A stretch of DNA of 64,000 bases from AWTP1-13 sp050248715 (GCA_050248715.1 JBFWRV010000007.1:1-64000); one strand, 5' to 3'. Counted from the stretch's first letter, positions 27,073 to 36,904 are shown. The notes: a model not told the origin generated them from the sequence alone. Numbers and translations are program-made.

Positions 27073-29202
27073 ATGAGCAACTGGTCGATCGACTTCTCGC
27101 CCATGGTGCCGGCGCCGCTGTTCTGGGCCGGCGCGGTGCTGGCGGTCCTGCTGGTGGGGCTGCTGCTCTTCCGCCGCAACCGCGGTGCAGTCCTGCGCGC
27201 GCTGTCGCTTGCCGCCCTTCTCCTCGCCCTCTCCAATCCGACGCTGAGGCAGGAGGAGCGCGAGGGCCTCGCCAACATCGCCATCGTCGTCATCGACGAA
27301 AGCACCAGCCAGACCATCGCCGACCGGCCCGAGCAGGCCGCCGCGATCCGCCACGAGTTGGAAGGCAAGCTCGCCGGCATCAACAATCTGCAGGTGCGCT
27401 GGGTGACGTCGTCGCGGCCGACCGGCGAGACGGCTGCCGGCACCAACTTGTTCTCAGACCTCAACAGCGCGCTCGCCAACACCCCGCCCGACCGCCTCGC
27501 GGGCGTCATCATGATCACGGACGGACAAGTGCACGACGTGCCGAAGTCGGCGCACGCGCTGGGCTTCGATGCGCCGGTCCACGCGCTCCTCACAGGGCGG
27601 CCCGACGAGTTCGACCGCCGCATCGAGATCCTCAGAGCACCGCGATACGGGATCGTCGGCACCACCCGCGAGATCGAGGCGCGCGTGGTGGAGACGGGCC
27701 GCCGCGGCCGGGCCGGCGACCGCGTGTCTCTGCGCATCCGCCGGGAGGGCCGCGCGGACGAGACGCGGACGACCCAGATCGGCCGCACTGTGCCGATCCA
27801 GATGCATTTCCCCCACGCCGGCCAGAACATCGTCGAGATCGAGCTCGAGACGGCAGCCGGAGAGCTCACGCCCGCCAACAACCGCGTCGTCGTCGTGGCC
27901 GAGGGCGTGCGCGAGAACCTGCGCGTGCTGCTGGTCTCCGGCGAGCCGCACGCCGGCGAGCGCGTGTGGCGCAACCTGTTGAAGTCGGACGCCGCCGTCG
28001 ACCTCGTGCACTTCACCATTCTGCGCCCGCCCCAGAAGCAGGACGGCACGCCCATCCACCAACTCTCCCTCATCGCCTTCCCCACGCGCGAGCTGTTCTC
28101 GGAGAAGATCAAGGACTTCGATCTCATCATCTTCGACCGCTACCAGCATCGCGACATCCTGCAGCTGCTCTACTACGAGAACATTGCCCGCTACGTGGAG
28201 CAGGGCGGCGCCCTGCTGGTCGCCGCCGGCGACGACTACGCGGGCCAGATGAGCCTGTCGCGCACCCCGCTCTCCGTCGTTCTGCCGGCCACGCCCACGG
28301 GGCGCGTCCTCGAGCTGCCGTTCAAGGCAAAGCTCTCCCTCGACGGTCTCAAGCACCCCGTCACGCGCGGGCTTCCGGGCTCCGCCGGCGTCGAGCCCGG
28401 GAAGGAGCCGACCTGGGGCCGCTGGTTCCGCCAGGTCGACGTCTCGGCCGGGCGCGGCCGGACCATCATGAGCGGTGCCGAGGACCGGCCGCTCCTCGTG
28501 CTCGACCGCAAGGGTCGCGGCCGCGTGGCGCTCATGACCTCGGATCATGCCTGGCTGTGGGCACGCGGCTACGACGGCGGCGGTCCCCACACCGACCTCC
28601 TGCGCCGCCTTGCCCACTGGCTGATGAAGGAGCCCGACCTGGAGGAGGAGCGCCTCCTCGCCTCCGCCCGCGGCCTCAAGCTCACCATCGAGCGCCGCTC
28701 CATGGAGGAAAGCGTGCCGCCCGTGCAGATCTCGGCACCCGGCGGCGAATCCTCCGAGGCGACGCTGGAGAAGGCCGGCCCTGGCACCTGGCGCTCCACC
28801 ATCGATGTCAAGGTGCCCGGACTCTACAAGCTGCAGGCCCAGGCCCCGACCGGCATGCTGCACGCCGTCGCGCACGCCGGCATCGAGGACGCGCGGGAGA
28901 TGAGCGAGGTGACCGCGACCGACGAGAAGCTCAAGCCCATCATCGAGGCGACCGGCGGTGGCGCCTTCTGGACGCGCGGCGGCGGGCTGTTGTCGGGCCT
29001 CAGCGCCAGCAGCGTGGAGCTGCCGCGCATCTCCATGCTCGCCAACGCTCGCGTGCTCGCAGGCTCCGGCTGGCTCGGCCTCAAGGACCGTGAGGCCTTC
29101 GTCACCCGCGGCGTCAAGCTGATCCCGATGTTCACGGGGCTGATGGCGCTCGCGGCGCTGCTCGCCCTGCTGGCGCTGACCTGGTGGCGCGAGGGACGGT
29201 AG
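27073..29202 (+). CDS. Large membrane protein of the moxR operon (VWA/GATase1-like)
   Basis: The product of 709 residues has two N-terminal membrane segments (about 14-32 and 38-55) and a VWA-like domain opening with IAIVVIDESTSQT. A beta-sandwich region (about 180-280) and a class I glutamine amidotransferase-like domain (about 285-510) follow, with a final membrane segment at about 685-703. The catalytic Cys of amidotransferases is not evident. Family members lie beside DUF4159 genes and are probably partners of the MoxR system. GAGG precedes the ATG. Confidence 0.8.
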   Translation: MSNWSIDFSPMVPAPLFWAGAVLAVLLVGLLLFRRNRGAVLRALSLAALLLALSNPTLRQEEREGLANIAIVVIDESTSQTIADRPEQAAAIRHELEGKLAGINNLQVRWVTSSRPTGETAAGTNLFSDLNSALANTPPDRLAGVIMITDGQVHDVPKSAHALGFDAPVHALLTGRPDEFDRRIEILRAPRYGIVGTTREIEARVVETGRRGRAGDRVSLRIRREGRADETRTTQIGRTVPIQMHFPHAGQNIVEIELETAAGELTPANNRVVVVAEGVRENLRVLLVSGEPHAGERVWRNLLKSDAAVDLVHFTILRPPQKQDGTPIHQLSLIAFPTRELFSEKIKDFDLIIFDRYQHRDILQLLYYENIARYVEQGGALLVAAGDDYAGQMSLSRTPLSVVLPATPTGRVLELPFKAKLSLDGLKHPVTRGLPGSAGVEPGKEPTWGRWFRQVDVSAGRGRTIMSGAEDRPLLVLDRKGRGRVALMTSDHAWLWARGYDGGGPHTDLLRRLAHWLMKEPDLEEERLLASARGLKLTIERRSMEESVPPVQISAPGGESSEATLEKAGPGTWRSTIDVKVPGLYKLQAQAPTGMLHAVAHAGIEDAREMSEVTATDEKLKPIIEATGGGAFWTRGGGLLSGLSASSVELPRISMLANARVLAGSGWLGLKDREAFVTRGVKLIPMFTGLMALAALLALLALTWWREGR

Positions 29203-29241
29203 CCGCGGTCGGCTCGCAGACGGCGGATTCCGCGACGCGTA

Positions 29242-29922
29242 TCAGCCCAGCACCCGTACCAGGGCGGCCGGGAACTCGCGGTAGTGGTCGATCACGGCAT
29301 TGGGCCCGAACTCCCGCACCGGCCGCGACGTATAGCCGAAGGTGACCCCGATCGAGGGAATTGCCGCCGCCACCGCGGTGGCAATATCGATCTCGCTGTC
29401 ACCCACCATCACGGCGCGGTCGGCGCGTCCGCCGGCCAAGGCGATGGTGCCCGTGAGGTGCGCGGGGTCAGGTTTGCAGACGGAGAATGTGTCGCGGCCG
29501 GCGATGGCCGCGAACTTCCCGGCCAGTTCCAGCTCCACCAGCAGCAGCCTGGACAGCGCCTCGTACTTGTTGGTGCATACGGCGAGGCGCGCGCCCGCAC
29601 CGACAAGCTGGTCGAGCAACTCTCCAACTCCCTCGAACGGCCGGCTGTCCACGGCCACGTTGTCGGCGTAGAACTCGAGGAAGGCCTTGTGCAGCCGCGC
29701 GCTGTCGTCCTCGCTCACGCTCACGCCGCGAAAACCAAGACCGGCCTCGATCATTGCCTTCGAGCCGCGGCCGATGAAAGGATGAAGCTCCTCGACGCTG
29801 ACGGGTGCGGCTCCAGCCATGGCCAGGGCATGGTTCGTCGCCGACGTGAGATCCGGTGCGGTATCGACGAGGGTGCCGTCGAGATCGAAGACGATGGTGG
29901 TGCCGGTGAGATCAGGGAGCAT
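29242..29922 (-). CDS. gph: Phosphoglycolate phosphatase (HAD family)
   Basis: A HAD phosphatase of 226 residues. Motif I is DLDGTLVD with the nucleophile Asp, motif II is AVCTNK, the Lys of motif III is in CKPDPAHL, and motif IV is GDSEIDIATA. The helical cap lies between residues about 20 and 85. Gph removes phosphate from 2-phosphoglycolate formed by DNA repair or Rubisco oxygenation; other small substrates are possible. It is divergent from gabD. Confidence 0.86.
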   Translation of the reverse strand: MLPDLTGTTIVFDLDGTLVDTAPDLTSATNHALAMAGAAPVSVEELHPFIGRGSKAMIEAGLGFRGVSVSEDDSARLHKAFLEFYADNVAVDSRPFEGVGELLDQLVGAGARLAVCTNKYEALSRLLLVELELAGKFAAIAGRDTFSVCKPDPAHLTGTIALAGGRADRAVMVGDSEIDIATAVAAAIPSIGVTFGYTSRPVREFGPNAVIDHYREFPAALVRVLG

Positions 29923-30071
29923 GAGATCGCGAGGCTTCGGCTGGGCGCGGCAAGCTAAGCGGAATCCGCCGGCAAAGAAAGAGGCGGCCGCTTGCTAGGG
30001 ACCTGCGGCGGGCCTAGACAAGAGGGCAATGCTCCAACGCCCGTTCCGGGCCCCATCACGTGGAGGCGTTC

Positions 30072-31514
30072 ATGGACAAGCCCACCATCAGCCTGATCCG
30101 AAGCCAGTGCTACGTCGACGGCCAATGGGTCGGCGAGCCCTCGCTGCCCGTCACCAACAAGGCCACGGGCGATGTCATCACCAAGGTGCCTAGCCTGGGC
30201 GAGACCGAGACGCGCGCCGCCGTCGCGGCCGCCAACCGTGCCCTGACGGCCTGGTCCAAGATGCTGGCGAAGGAGCGCTCCAAGCGCGTGCGCCAATGGT
30301 TCGACCTGATGATGGAGCACGCCGACGAGCTGGCCCTGCTGCTCACCAGCGAGCAAGGCAAGCCGCTGGCCGAGGCCAAGGGCGAGATCGTCTATGCCGC
30401 GGGCTTCGTCGAGTTCTTCGCGGAGGAGGCCAAGCGGGTCTATGGCGAGACGATACCCACCTTCAAGCCCGACGCCCGTATCGTCGTCATCAAGCAGCCG
30501 GTCGGCGTGGTGGCGGCCATCACGCCCTGGAATTTCCCAGCCGCCATGATCACACGCAAAGTAGCACCCGCACTTGCGGTGGGTTGCACCGTGGTGTGCA
30601 AGCCGGCCTCGGAGACGCCGCTGACCGCCCTGGCGTTGGCAGTGCTTGCCGAGCGCGCCGGCATCCCCAAGGGCGTGTTCAACGTCATAACCGGCAAGGC
30701 GAGCGTGATCGGCAAGGAGCTGACCGCCAACCCCGACGTGCGCATGCTGACCTTCACCGGCTCCACCGAGATTGGCGCCAAGCTGATGGAGCAGTGCGCG
30801 CCCACCATCAAGAAGCTTGGGCTCGAGCTCGGCGGCAATGCGCCCTTCATCGTCTTCGACGACGCCGACCTCGACAAGGCGGTGGCCGGTGCCATGGCCT
30901 CCAAGTACCGCAACGCCGGCCAAACCTGCGTCTGTGCCAACCGCATCTACGTGCAGGACAAGGTCTACGACGCATTCGCCGAGAAGCTCGCCGCCGAGGT
31001 GAAGAAAATGAAGGTGGGCCCGGGCACGAAGGCCGGCGTCACCACGGGTCCCCTCATCAACAAGGCGGCGGTCGAGAAGGTCGAGGAGCACCTTGCGGAT
31101 GCCGTGAAGCAGGGCGCACGGGTCGTGCTCGGCGGCAAGCGGCATGCGCTCGGCGGCAATTTCTTCGAGCCGACCATCCTCGCCAACGTGACGCAGAAGA
31201 TGATGGTGGCCCGCGAGGAGACCTTCGGGCCCGTGGCGCCGCTCTTCCGCTTCAAGACGGAGGATGAGGTGATCGCGATGGCCAACGATACGCCCTTCGG
31301 CCTTGCGGCATACTTCTACGCCCGCGATGTCGGCCGTGTGTGGCGCGTCGCCGAAGCGCTCGAATGCGGCATCATCGGCATCAACGAAGGGATCATCTCC
31401 AACGAGGTCGCTCCCTTCGGCGGCTACAAGCAGTCGGGCTTGGGGCGCGAGGGCTCCCACCACGGCATCGAGGAGTTCCTGGAGATCAAGTACATGCTGA
31501 TGGGTGGGCTGTGA
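30072..31514 (+). CDS. gabD: NAD(P)-dependent succinate-semialdehyde dehydrogenase
   Basis: An aldehyde dehydrogenase of 480 residues. The catalytic Cys is in NAGQTCVCANR, the general base Glu in LELGGNAPFIVFDDADLD, and the nucleotide-binding stretch is TPWNFPAAM. The combination with PTFKPDARIVVIKQPVGV and the C-terminal GYKQSGLGREGSHHGIEEF is typical of GabD. The ATG at 30072 has GGAGG at 30062-30066, which rules out the in-frame GTG at 30060. An R3 repeat separates it from rpiA. Confidence 0.9.
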   Translation: MDKPTISLIRSQCYVDGQWVGEPSLPVTNKATGDVITKVPSLGETETRAAVAAANRALTAWSKMLAKERSKRVRQWFDLMMEHADELALLLTSEQGKPLAEAKGEIVYAAGFVEFFAEEAKRVYGETIPTFKPDARIVVIKQPVGVVAAITPWNFPAAMITRKVAPALAVGCTVVCKPASETPLTALALAVLAERAGIPKGVFNVITGKASVIGKELTANPDVRMLTFTGSTEIGAKLMEQCAPTIKKLGLELGGNAPFIVFDDADLDKAVAGAMASKYRNAGQTCVCANRIYVQDKVYDAFAEKLAAEVKKMKVGPGTKAGVTTGPLINKAAVEKVEEHLADAVKQGARVVLGGKRHALGGNFFEPTILANVTQKMMVAREETFGPVAPLFRFKTEDEVIAMANDTPFGLAAYFYARDVGRVWRVAEALECGIIGINEGIISNEVAPFGGYKQSGLGREGSHHGIEEFLEIKYMLMGGL

Positions 31515-31520
31515 GCTCTC

Positions 31521-31624
31521 TGTCATCCCGGCCGGAGCGCGACGCGCGCAGAGCCGGGACCCAGGAGCTGCAAGTGCGGCCTCTGGATCCCGGATATTTC
31601 GCCTCGCAAAATTCCGGGATGACA
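31521..31624. repeat. Palindrome-ended intergenic repeat, family R3
   Basis: A 104-base element with perfect inverted 11-base ends TGTCATCCCGG and CCGGGATGACA. It begins six bases after the gabD stop and ends 20 bases before the rpiA start. Internal words include ATATTTCGC near the right end, shared with the copy at 15666-15780. The left end is the same sequence that runs into the assembly gap at 60391. Confidence 0.8.
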
Positions 31625-31644
31625 ATCGTGCGTGGGGCGTACCT

Positions 31645-32361
31645 GTGACCGCCGACCTGTGGAAACAGCAGGCAGCGGAACGCGCGCTGGCTTACGTCAA
31701 GGACGGCATGCTGCTCGGCCTCGGCACGGGCTCGACAGCCGCGAGGTTCGTCGATCTCATCGGGCGGCGCATGAAGGAAGGCCTGCAGGTCACCTGCGTG
31801 CCGACCTCGGAGGCGACGCGCCTGCAGGCGGAACGCCTGGGCATTGCGCTGACGACGCTCGACGACGCGCCGTTCCTCGACCTCACGGTCGACGGCGCCG
31901 ACGAGCTCGACGGCCATCTGCGCCTTCTCAAGGGTGGGGGCGGCGCACTGCTGCGCGAGAAGATCGTGGCCATGGCGTCGGACCGCATGATCGTCATCGC
32001 CGATCCCTCCAAGCGGGTCGACGTGCTCGGCAAATTCCCCCTGCCCGTCGAGGCGGTGCGCTTCGGCCTCGCCGCGACGCGCGCCCTCGTCGGCGCGGTG
32101 GCGGCAGACGCCGGCTGCAATGGAGAGGTTGCGTTGCGGCTCGGCAAGGACGGTGCACCATTCCTCACCGATAGCGGCAACGTCATCCTGGACTGCAGGT
32201 TCGAGCGCATCCCAAACCCCGAGGCGCTGGATTGCGCCCTGAAGGGCGTGCCCGGCGTGGTAGAGAACGGCCTGTTCCTCGGCATTGCCGACGTTGCCAT
32301 CATCGCCGGTCCCGACGGCGTCACCACCATCGAGCGCGACGACGCTGCAAAGGATGACTAG
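31645..32361 (+). CDS. rpiA: Ribose-5-phosphate isomerase A
   Basis: The enzyme interconverts ribose 5-phosphate and ribulose 5-phosphate in the pentose phosphate pathway. The product of 238 residues has the usual length. Diagnostic motifs are GLGTGSTA, the catalytic stretch TVDGADELD, and LKGGGGALLREKI. The start is GTG 31645, because upstream codons lie in the R3 repeat and give unconserved sequence. It is followed at 45 bases by the DUF2059 gene in the rpiA-DUF2059-gor order common in this group. Confidence 0.92.
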   Translation: MTADLWKQQAAERALAYVKDGMLLGLGTGSTAARFVDLIGRRMKEGLQVTCVPTSEATRLQAERLGIALTTLDDAPFLDLTVDGADELDGHLRLLKGGGGALLREKIVAMASDRMIVIADPSKRVDVLGKFPLPVEAVRFGLAATRALVGAVAADAGCNGEVALRLGKDGAPFLTDSGNVILDCRFERIPNPEALDCALKGVPGVVENGLFLGIADVAIIAGPDGVTTIERDDAAKDD

Positions 32362-32406
32362 GGTAGCCGAGCCGGCACGGGCACAAGGAACAGGGAGAAC
32401 CAGGCC

Positions 32407-32904
32407 ATGCTTCATCGCGCGGCCCTTGTCGCGGCAACATGCCTGGCGCTCCTGGCGTCGTCCGCGGCGCTGCGGGCGCAGACGCCCGACCCGGCCCGTG
32501 TTGCCGCCGCCAAGGAGATGATGCAGTCCGCCGGTGTCGCCAAGCAGTTCGACGAGGTGATGCCGCTGCTCGCCCGCCAGCTCAGCGCCTCCTTCATTGC
32601 CGTCGCCCCCGACAAGGCCGACGAGATACGCCAAGTTTTCTCGGAGCTTGCGGCAAAGTTCGTCGATCGCAAGAACGAGCTGATCGACAAGATCGCCGCA
32701 GCTTATGCCGACCAGCTGACGCTGGACGAACTCAATGCGATCGCTGCCTTCTACCGCTCGCCCGTGGGCGCGAAGTTCGTGGAGGTGCAACCGCAGATGA
32801 TGCGCAAGGCCATGGCGCTGGGGCAGCGCTGGGGTGCGCAGATCGGGCGCGAGATCGAGGAAGAGGCCCGCCGCGAGCTGCAAAGGCGCGGCATACCGCT
32901 CTGA
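32407..32904 (+). CDS. Secreted DUF2059 protein
   Basis: The product of 165 residues has a signal sequence (about 1-24, cut near LRAQ) and a helical DUF2059 domain. The domain core reads LIDKIAAAYADQLTLDELNAIAAFYRSPVGAKFVEVQPQM (residues about 97-136 in part), the most conserved part of the family. Predicted to be periplasmic; function unknown. GGGAGA precedes the ATG. It probably shares a transcript with rpiA. Confidence 0.86.
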   Translation: MLHRAALVAATCLALLASSAALRAQTPDPARVAAAKEMMQSAGVAKQFDEVMPLLARQLSASFIAVAPDKADEIRQVFSELAAKFVDRKNELIDKIAAAYADQLTLDELNAIAAFYRSPVGAKFVEVQPQMMRKAMALGQRWGAQIGREIEEEARRELQRRGIPL

Positions 32905-32913
32905 GGCAAGCCC

Positions 32914-33810
32914 TCAGCACAGCTCCGGCGAGACGATCTGCTCGCGCTGCGCCCCAAGGTAGCTGATCGCTGCGCGCACCACCGGCGGCGCGTACAGGAT
33001 CTTGCGGTGGCCCAGATCATCGAAGGCGAGGAGTACGGCGCCGGGGCAACCCGCCATGATCTCCTTCGCATCGGCGAACGCCACGTCGGCGTCGTCGCGG
33101 GCGTGCAGCAGCAGCGCCGGCCGCCCCGTGGCAACCAGCAGGTTCGCCGCGGTGAAATCGACAATCCTGCGACAGGCGATGTCCTCGAGACGCCGCTCGT
33201 AGACATGCTGCGCAGCAGGCGAGAGGCTCAGCTCCTCGCCGAACCGGCTCGTCACGTTGGAGAACCGGTTGGGCACCGACACGAGGACGAAGGCGAGAAA
33301 GGGGTAGGCGCGCGGCATGGGCGGCCCGCCGCCACCGGCCAGCAGCGCGGCCAGCCCGCCCAGCGAGTGGCCGACGGCAAAGTGAACGGGCCCCAGGGCC
33401 TCGGCGACTTGGCGGACCGCATGCGCGCAGGCGATGAGGCTCGTGCGCTTGCCCGCGCTCTTTCCGTGGGCCGGCAGATCGAACACAACCGCACGGAAGC
33501 CGCGCTTGCGGAACTGCTCGGCGAACGCCGTCATGAACGAAGCTTCGCCAGTCCAGCCGTGGATGAAGAGCACGGTGGCGCGCTTCGCCCTATCGGGTTC
33601 GAATACATAGGCCTGCAGCTCGCCCACACTGGTCGGGACCCGTGTGGGCATCCCATTACGCAGATGGAACCGCGCCCTCTCCACGAGCTGATCGTGGTCG
33701 CCGCTGCGGTGCCTGGAAAGCTCCGGGGTGCAAAACTCCTCGAAGGCCAGCTCGCCCGCCAGCTGTGGGTCCTCGGCAGCCAATTCTGGATAGGCCTGTT
33801 CGTTGGACAT
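32914..33810 (-). CDS. Alpha/beta hydrolase
   Basis: A hydrolase of 298 residues with oxyanion motif FIHGWTGE, nucleophile elbow GHSLGG, an acid in LLHARDDADV and a His in FDDLGHRKIL, giving a complete Ser-Asp-His triad. The N-terminal 60 residues are outside the core. The substrate is unknown; esterase or lipase activity is a family-level guess. It converges on the DUF2059 gene with only nine bases between the stops and is divergent from gor. Confidence 0.83.
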   Translation of the reverse strand: MSNEQAYPELAAEDPQLAGELAFEEFCTPELSRHRSGDHDQLVERARFHLRNGMPTRVPTSVGELQAYVFEPDRAKRATVLFIHGWTGEASFMTAFAEQFRKRGFRAVVFDLPAHGKSAGKRTSLIACAHAVRQVAEALGPVHFAVGHSLGGLAALLAGGGGPPMPRAYPFLAFVLVSVPNRFSNVTSRFGEELSLSPAAQHVYERRLEDIACRRIVDFTAANLLVATGRPALLLHARDDADVAFADAKEIMAGCPGAVLLAFDDLGHRKILYAPPVVRAAISYLGAQREQIVSPELC

Positions 33811-34058
33811 AGGCGCACAGTGCTGCGCGGGCGAGCGCCGTAACGCTGCTGCCCCGCGGACGGGTCGAGACGCGTAGGTAGCACAGGACGGGCGCGGCCG
33901 GGATGGCCGTTATGGGGTGTCCTGCGCTTATGGTTGCCGGCCCGATAGTTGCATATCCTTTGTGCGCTCCCTGCACTCGGAGGAACCGCCCAGGATTGCC
34001 AGCCAGACGCCCATCGTCCACCCTGGCGGCAACAGGCATAAGAGCGAGCGTGCGCGGC

Positions 34059-35477
34059 ATGAGCAAGTTCGACTACGATCTCTTCGTCATAGGTGGCGGC
34101 TCCGGAGGTGTCCGCGCGGCCCGCATCGCCGCGGGACACGGTGCCAAGGTCGCACTGGCTGAGGAGTATCGGCTGGGCGGCACCTGCGTGATCCGCGGCT
34201 GCGTGCCGAAGAAGCTGCTCGTCTATGCGAGCCGCTTCCGCGACGAGTTCGAGGATGCGGTGGGGTTCGGCTGGAGCGTGCCCGAGCCCACCTTCGACTG
34301 GCCGACGTTGATCGCCGCCAAGGACGCGGAGATCGAGCGACTCGAAGGACTCTACCGCAACGGGCTGGAGCGCTCCGGCGTCGCCATCCTCAAGGCTCGC
34401 GCCGAGCTCGTCGATGCCCACACCGTCACGGTGCAGCCGGGCAACCGAAGGATCACCGCCCGCATCATCCTGGTGGCAACGGGAGGACGCCCGGTGGTCC
34501 CGCAGGTGGAGGGCGCCGGCCACGCCATCACCTCCAACGAGGCGTTCCATCTGGAGAGCCTGCCGAAGTCCATACTGATCGCCGGCGGCGGCTATATCGC
34601 CGTGGAGTTCGCCTGCATCTTCAGTGGTCTCGGCGTCGACACCACGCTCCTCTACCGCGGGCCCAAGATCCTGCGCGGCTTCGACGAGGAGCTGCGCGAC
34701 GGCCTCACCGAGGCGCTCTTCAAGCGCCGGATCGACGTGGTCTGCAATGCCGAGATCGCCAGCATCGACAAGGCCTGGTCGAGCTACAAGGTGACGCTCA
34801 AGGACGGCACCACCGTGGCCACGGGGCGGGTGATGTTCGCCACCGGCCGCGCACCCAACACGCACGGGCTGGGGCTGGAGGCGGCCGGCGTGAAGGTCGG
34901 AGAGAAAGGGCAGATCGCGGTCGACGCGGCCTCGCGCACCTCCGCCGAGAACATCTATGCCGTCGGCGACGTGACGGATCGCGTGAACCTGACCCCGGTC
35001 GCAATCCGCGAGGGCCATATGTTCGCGGACAACGTGTTCGGCGGCAAGGCGGTCACATTCGACCACGGGCTGGTGCCCACCGCCGTCTTCTCCACGCCCG
35101 AGATCGGCACCGTCGGATTGACGGAGGCAGCGGCCCGCGCGCGCTACCCAAAGCTCGACGTGTACAAGGCGGGCTTCAAGCCGCTCAAGCACACGCTCTC
35201 CGGGCGCGACGAGCGCATGCTCTTGAAACTGCTTGTCGATGGCGACAGCGGCCGCGTCGTTGGCTGCCACATCCTGGGCGCCGATGCTGCCGAGATCGTG
35301 CAGATGGCGGCCATCGCCATGCGCATGGGCGCCACCAAGGCCGACTTCGACGCCACCGTGGCGCTGCACCCCAGCGCTGCCGAGGAGCTGGTGACGATGC
35401 GCGAGAAGTGGGCGCCGCCCGCCAAGCCCGCGGCAGCAGGGCGACCGAAGAAGAGGGTCTCCGATGCCGCGTCTTGA
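34059..35477 (+). CDS. gor: Glutathione-disulfide reductase
   Basis: A flavoprotein of 472 residues that regenerates glutathione with NADPH. The FAD motif GGGSGGVRAA is at 12-21, the redox-active disulfide at C43-VIRG-C48, the NADPH motif AGGGYIAVEFA in the middle, and the C-terminal interface signature ATVALHPSAAEELV carries the catalytic His. The ATG at 34059 opens the first beta strand; upstream in-frame codons lack conservation. Its last 14 bases overlap the SDR gene that follows, so the two are co-transcribed. Confidence 0.92.
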   Translation: MSKFDYDLFVIGGGSGGVRAARIAAGHGAKVALAEEYRLGGTCVIRGCVPKKLLVYASRFRDEFEDAVGFGWSVPEPTFDWPTLIAAKDAEIERLEGLYRNGLERSGVAILKARAELVDAHTVTVQPGNRRITARIILVATGGRPVVPQVEGAGHAITSNEAFHLESLPKSILIAGGGYIAVEFACIFSGLGVDTTLLYRGPKILRGFDEELRDGLTEALFKRRIDVVCNAEIASIDKAWSSYKVTLKDGTTVATGRVMFATGRAPNTHGLGLEAAGVKVGEKGQIAVDAASRTSAENIYAVGDVTDRVNLTPVAIREGHMFADNVFGGKAVTFDHGLVPTAVFSTPEIGTVGLTEAAARARYPKLDVYKAGFKPLKHTLSGRDERMLLKLLVDGDSGRVVGCHILGADAAEIVQMAAIAMRMGATKADFDATVALHPSAAEELVTMREKWAPPAKPAAAGRPKKRVSDAAS

Positions 35478-36219
35478 GGGCCGCGTCGCGCTTGTGACGG
35501 GCGCGGGCTCCGGCATCGGCCGCGCCATGGTGCGGCTGTTTGCGGCCGAAGGCGCTCACGTCTACGTCGCAGACGTCAACGCGGAGGCCGCCGAGGCGGT
35601 CGCCAGCGAGATCGCGGCTGCGGGCCTGTCCGCGCGGGCGATCACGGCCGACGTCTCGCTGGGCCAGGACGTCAGCGCCATGTTCCGCACGATCGCCGCG
35701 ACGCATGGCCGCCTCGACGTGCTCGTCAATAACGCCGGCCTCAATGTTCGCAGCGACTTCCGTCACCTGAGCGACGCCGATTGGGTCAAGATTCGCGAGG
35801 TCAATCTCGACGGCGTGGTGCGCGTCGCCCGCGACGGTTTCGCGCTGCTCCGAGCCTCAGGCAGGGGCTCGCTGGTGAACGTCGCTTCCATCATGGGCCA
35901 CCGCGGCCTGCGCCAGCTGACGGCCTATTCCGCCACCAAGGGCGCTGTGATCGCGCTTACGCGCGGGCTCGCCGTCGAATACGCACCCTTCAACATCCGC
36001 GTCAACGCGCTGGCTCCGGGCTTCGTCGAGACCGCGCTGACGGCGCGCGTGCTCAGAAACCCCGGCATCAAGCAGGCGCTCGTCGACAACACGCCGATGC
36101 GCCGCTTCGGGCTTGCGGAGGAGATCGCCAAGGCAGCCCTGTTTCTCGCCAGCGACGATGCCTCGTTCGTGACGGGCGCCGATCTCGCGGTGGACGGCGG
36201 CATGTCGGCGGGGCTGTAG
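35464..36219 (+). CDS. SDR-family NAD(P)-dependent oxidoreductase
   Basis: A classical SDR of 251 residues with an intact TGAGSGIG cofactor motif (12-19), NNAG, a catalytic Ser in NVASIMG and YSATKG. It resembles 3-oxoacyl-ACP reductase or glucose 1-dehydrogenase-like enzymes. The substrate cannot be assigned. It overlaps gor by 14 bases, with GAGG inside the gor end as ribosome site. Confidence 0.87.
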   Translation: MPRLEGRVALVTGAGSGIGRAMVRLFAAEGAHVYVADVNAEAAEAVASEIAAAGLSARAITADVSLGQDVSAMFRTIAATHGRLDVLVNNAGLNVRSDFRHLSDADWVKIREVNLDGVVRVARDGFALLRASGRGSLVNVASIMGHRGLRQLTAYSATKGAVIALTRGLAVEYAPFNIRVNALAPGFVETALTARVLRNPGIKQALVDNTPMRRFGLAEEIAKAALFLASDDASFVTGADLAVDGGMSAGL

Positions 36220-36284
36220 GCCGGTCGCCGCAGCGCCGGCCCGCCAGCGCCCCCATCACCGGCGGAGGGTGCCGGCGCCCTGGT

Positions 36285-36674
36285 TTACCGCACGAGCTGC
36301 AGGAAGATCAGCAGCAGTCCAATCACGGATACGAGCCATGCTGCCGTTCGCGTCCACGGAACTCCGGCGACGTAGAGAATCGCATGCCCCACGCGGCCCC
36401 AGAAGAAGAGCTGGGCTCCCAGCAGCGTCATGGTGTTGCGAATTCCGGCCACATGCGCCACCAGCACCAGAATGGCGAACAGGATCAGGCTCTCCAGCAT
36501 GTTGCGATGAGCACGCTGCGCACGACCGGCCCAACCCATCATCTCCGGCATGTCCTCGCGGTTGGACGCGAGCTTGACGAGACCCACCTGCAACGTGGCT
36601 CCGCTCACGGCGATCAGAACGAGAACGAACGTCAACGCGGCGGACCAAACGAGATATGCAAGCTCAGGCGTCAT
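36285..36674 (-). CDS. MAPEG-family membrane protein
   Basis: The product of 129 residues has four predicted helices and the MAPEG landmark GWAGRAQRAHRNMLESLILFAI, with Arg and Glu/Asn residues that bind glutathione in eukaryotic relatives. Bacterial members are poorly characterised. A strong GGGGGAGG precedes the ATG at 36674. It converges on the SDR gene and is divergent from the aldolase gene. Confidence 0.85.
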   Translation of the reverse strand: MTPELAYLVWSAALTFVLVLIAVSGATLQVGLVKLASNREDMPEMMGWAGRAQRAHRNMLESLILFAILVLVAHVAGIRNTMTLLGAQLFFWGRVGHAILYVAGVPWTRTAAWLVSVIGLLLIFLQLVR

Positions 36675-36904
36675 GGTGGCCTCCCCCTGGGGGCTTCCGG
36701 GCGTGCACGCGGACCCCGTCACGAACGAGTCGGCAGTATGCAACCGCTCCGTATGCTGTCGAGAGCGCCGGTGTGCGATGCGGCGGTCCGCGGCCTCCGC
36801 GGGTGCTGGCCCCCCGCGACACTCGGTCCGCCCCCTTTCGAGCCGGCTCTATTCGCGCTATGCCAGAGGCAACATCCCAAATCCAATTGCTGTGGAGACC
36901 GCTT

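Noticed and set aside
26985..29093. 702-codon plus-strand open frame in another frame of the moxR-operon membrane gene
   Set aside because: It is Arg/Pro/Ala-rich shadow sequence; the alternative frame has membrane segments, a ribosome site and family resemblance.
33531..35528. 665-codon minus-strand open frame
   Set aside because: It is antisense to gor, which has all its catalytic motifs.
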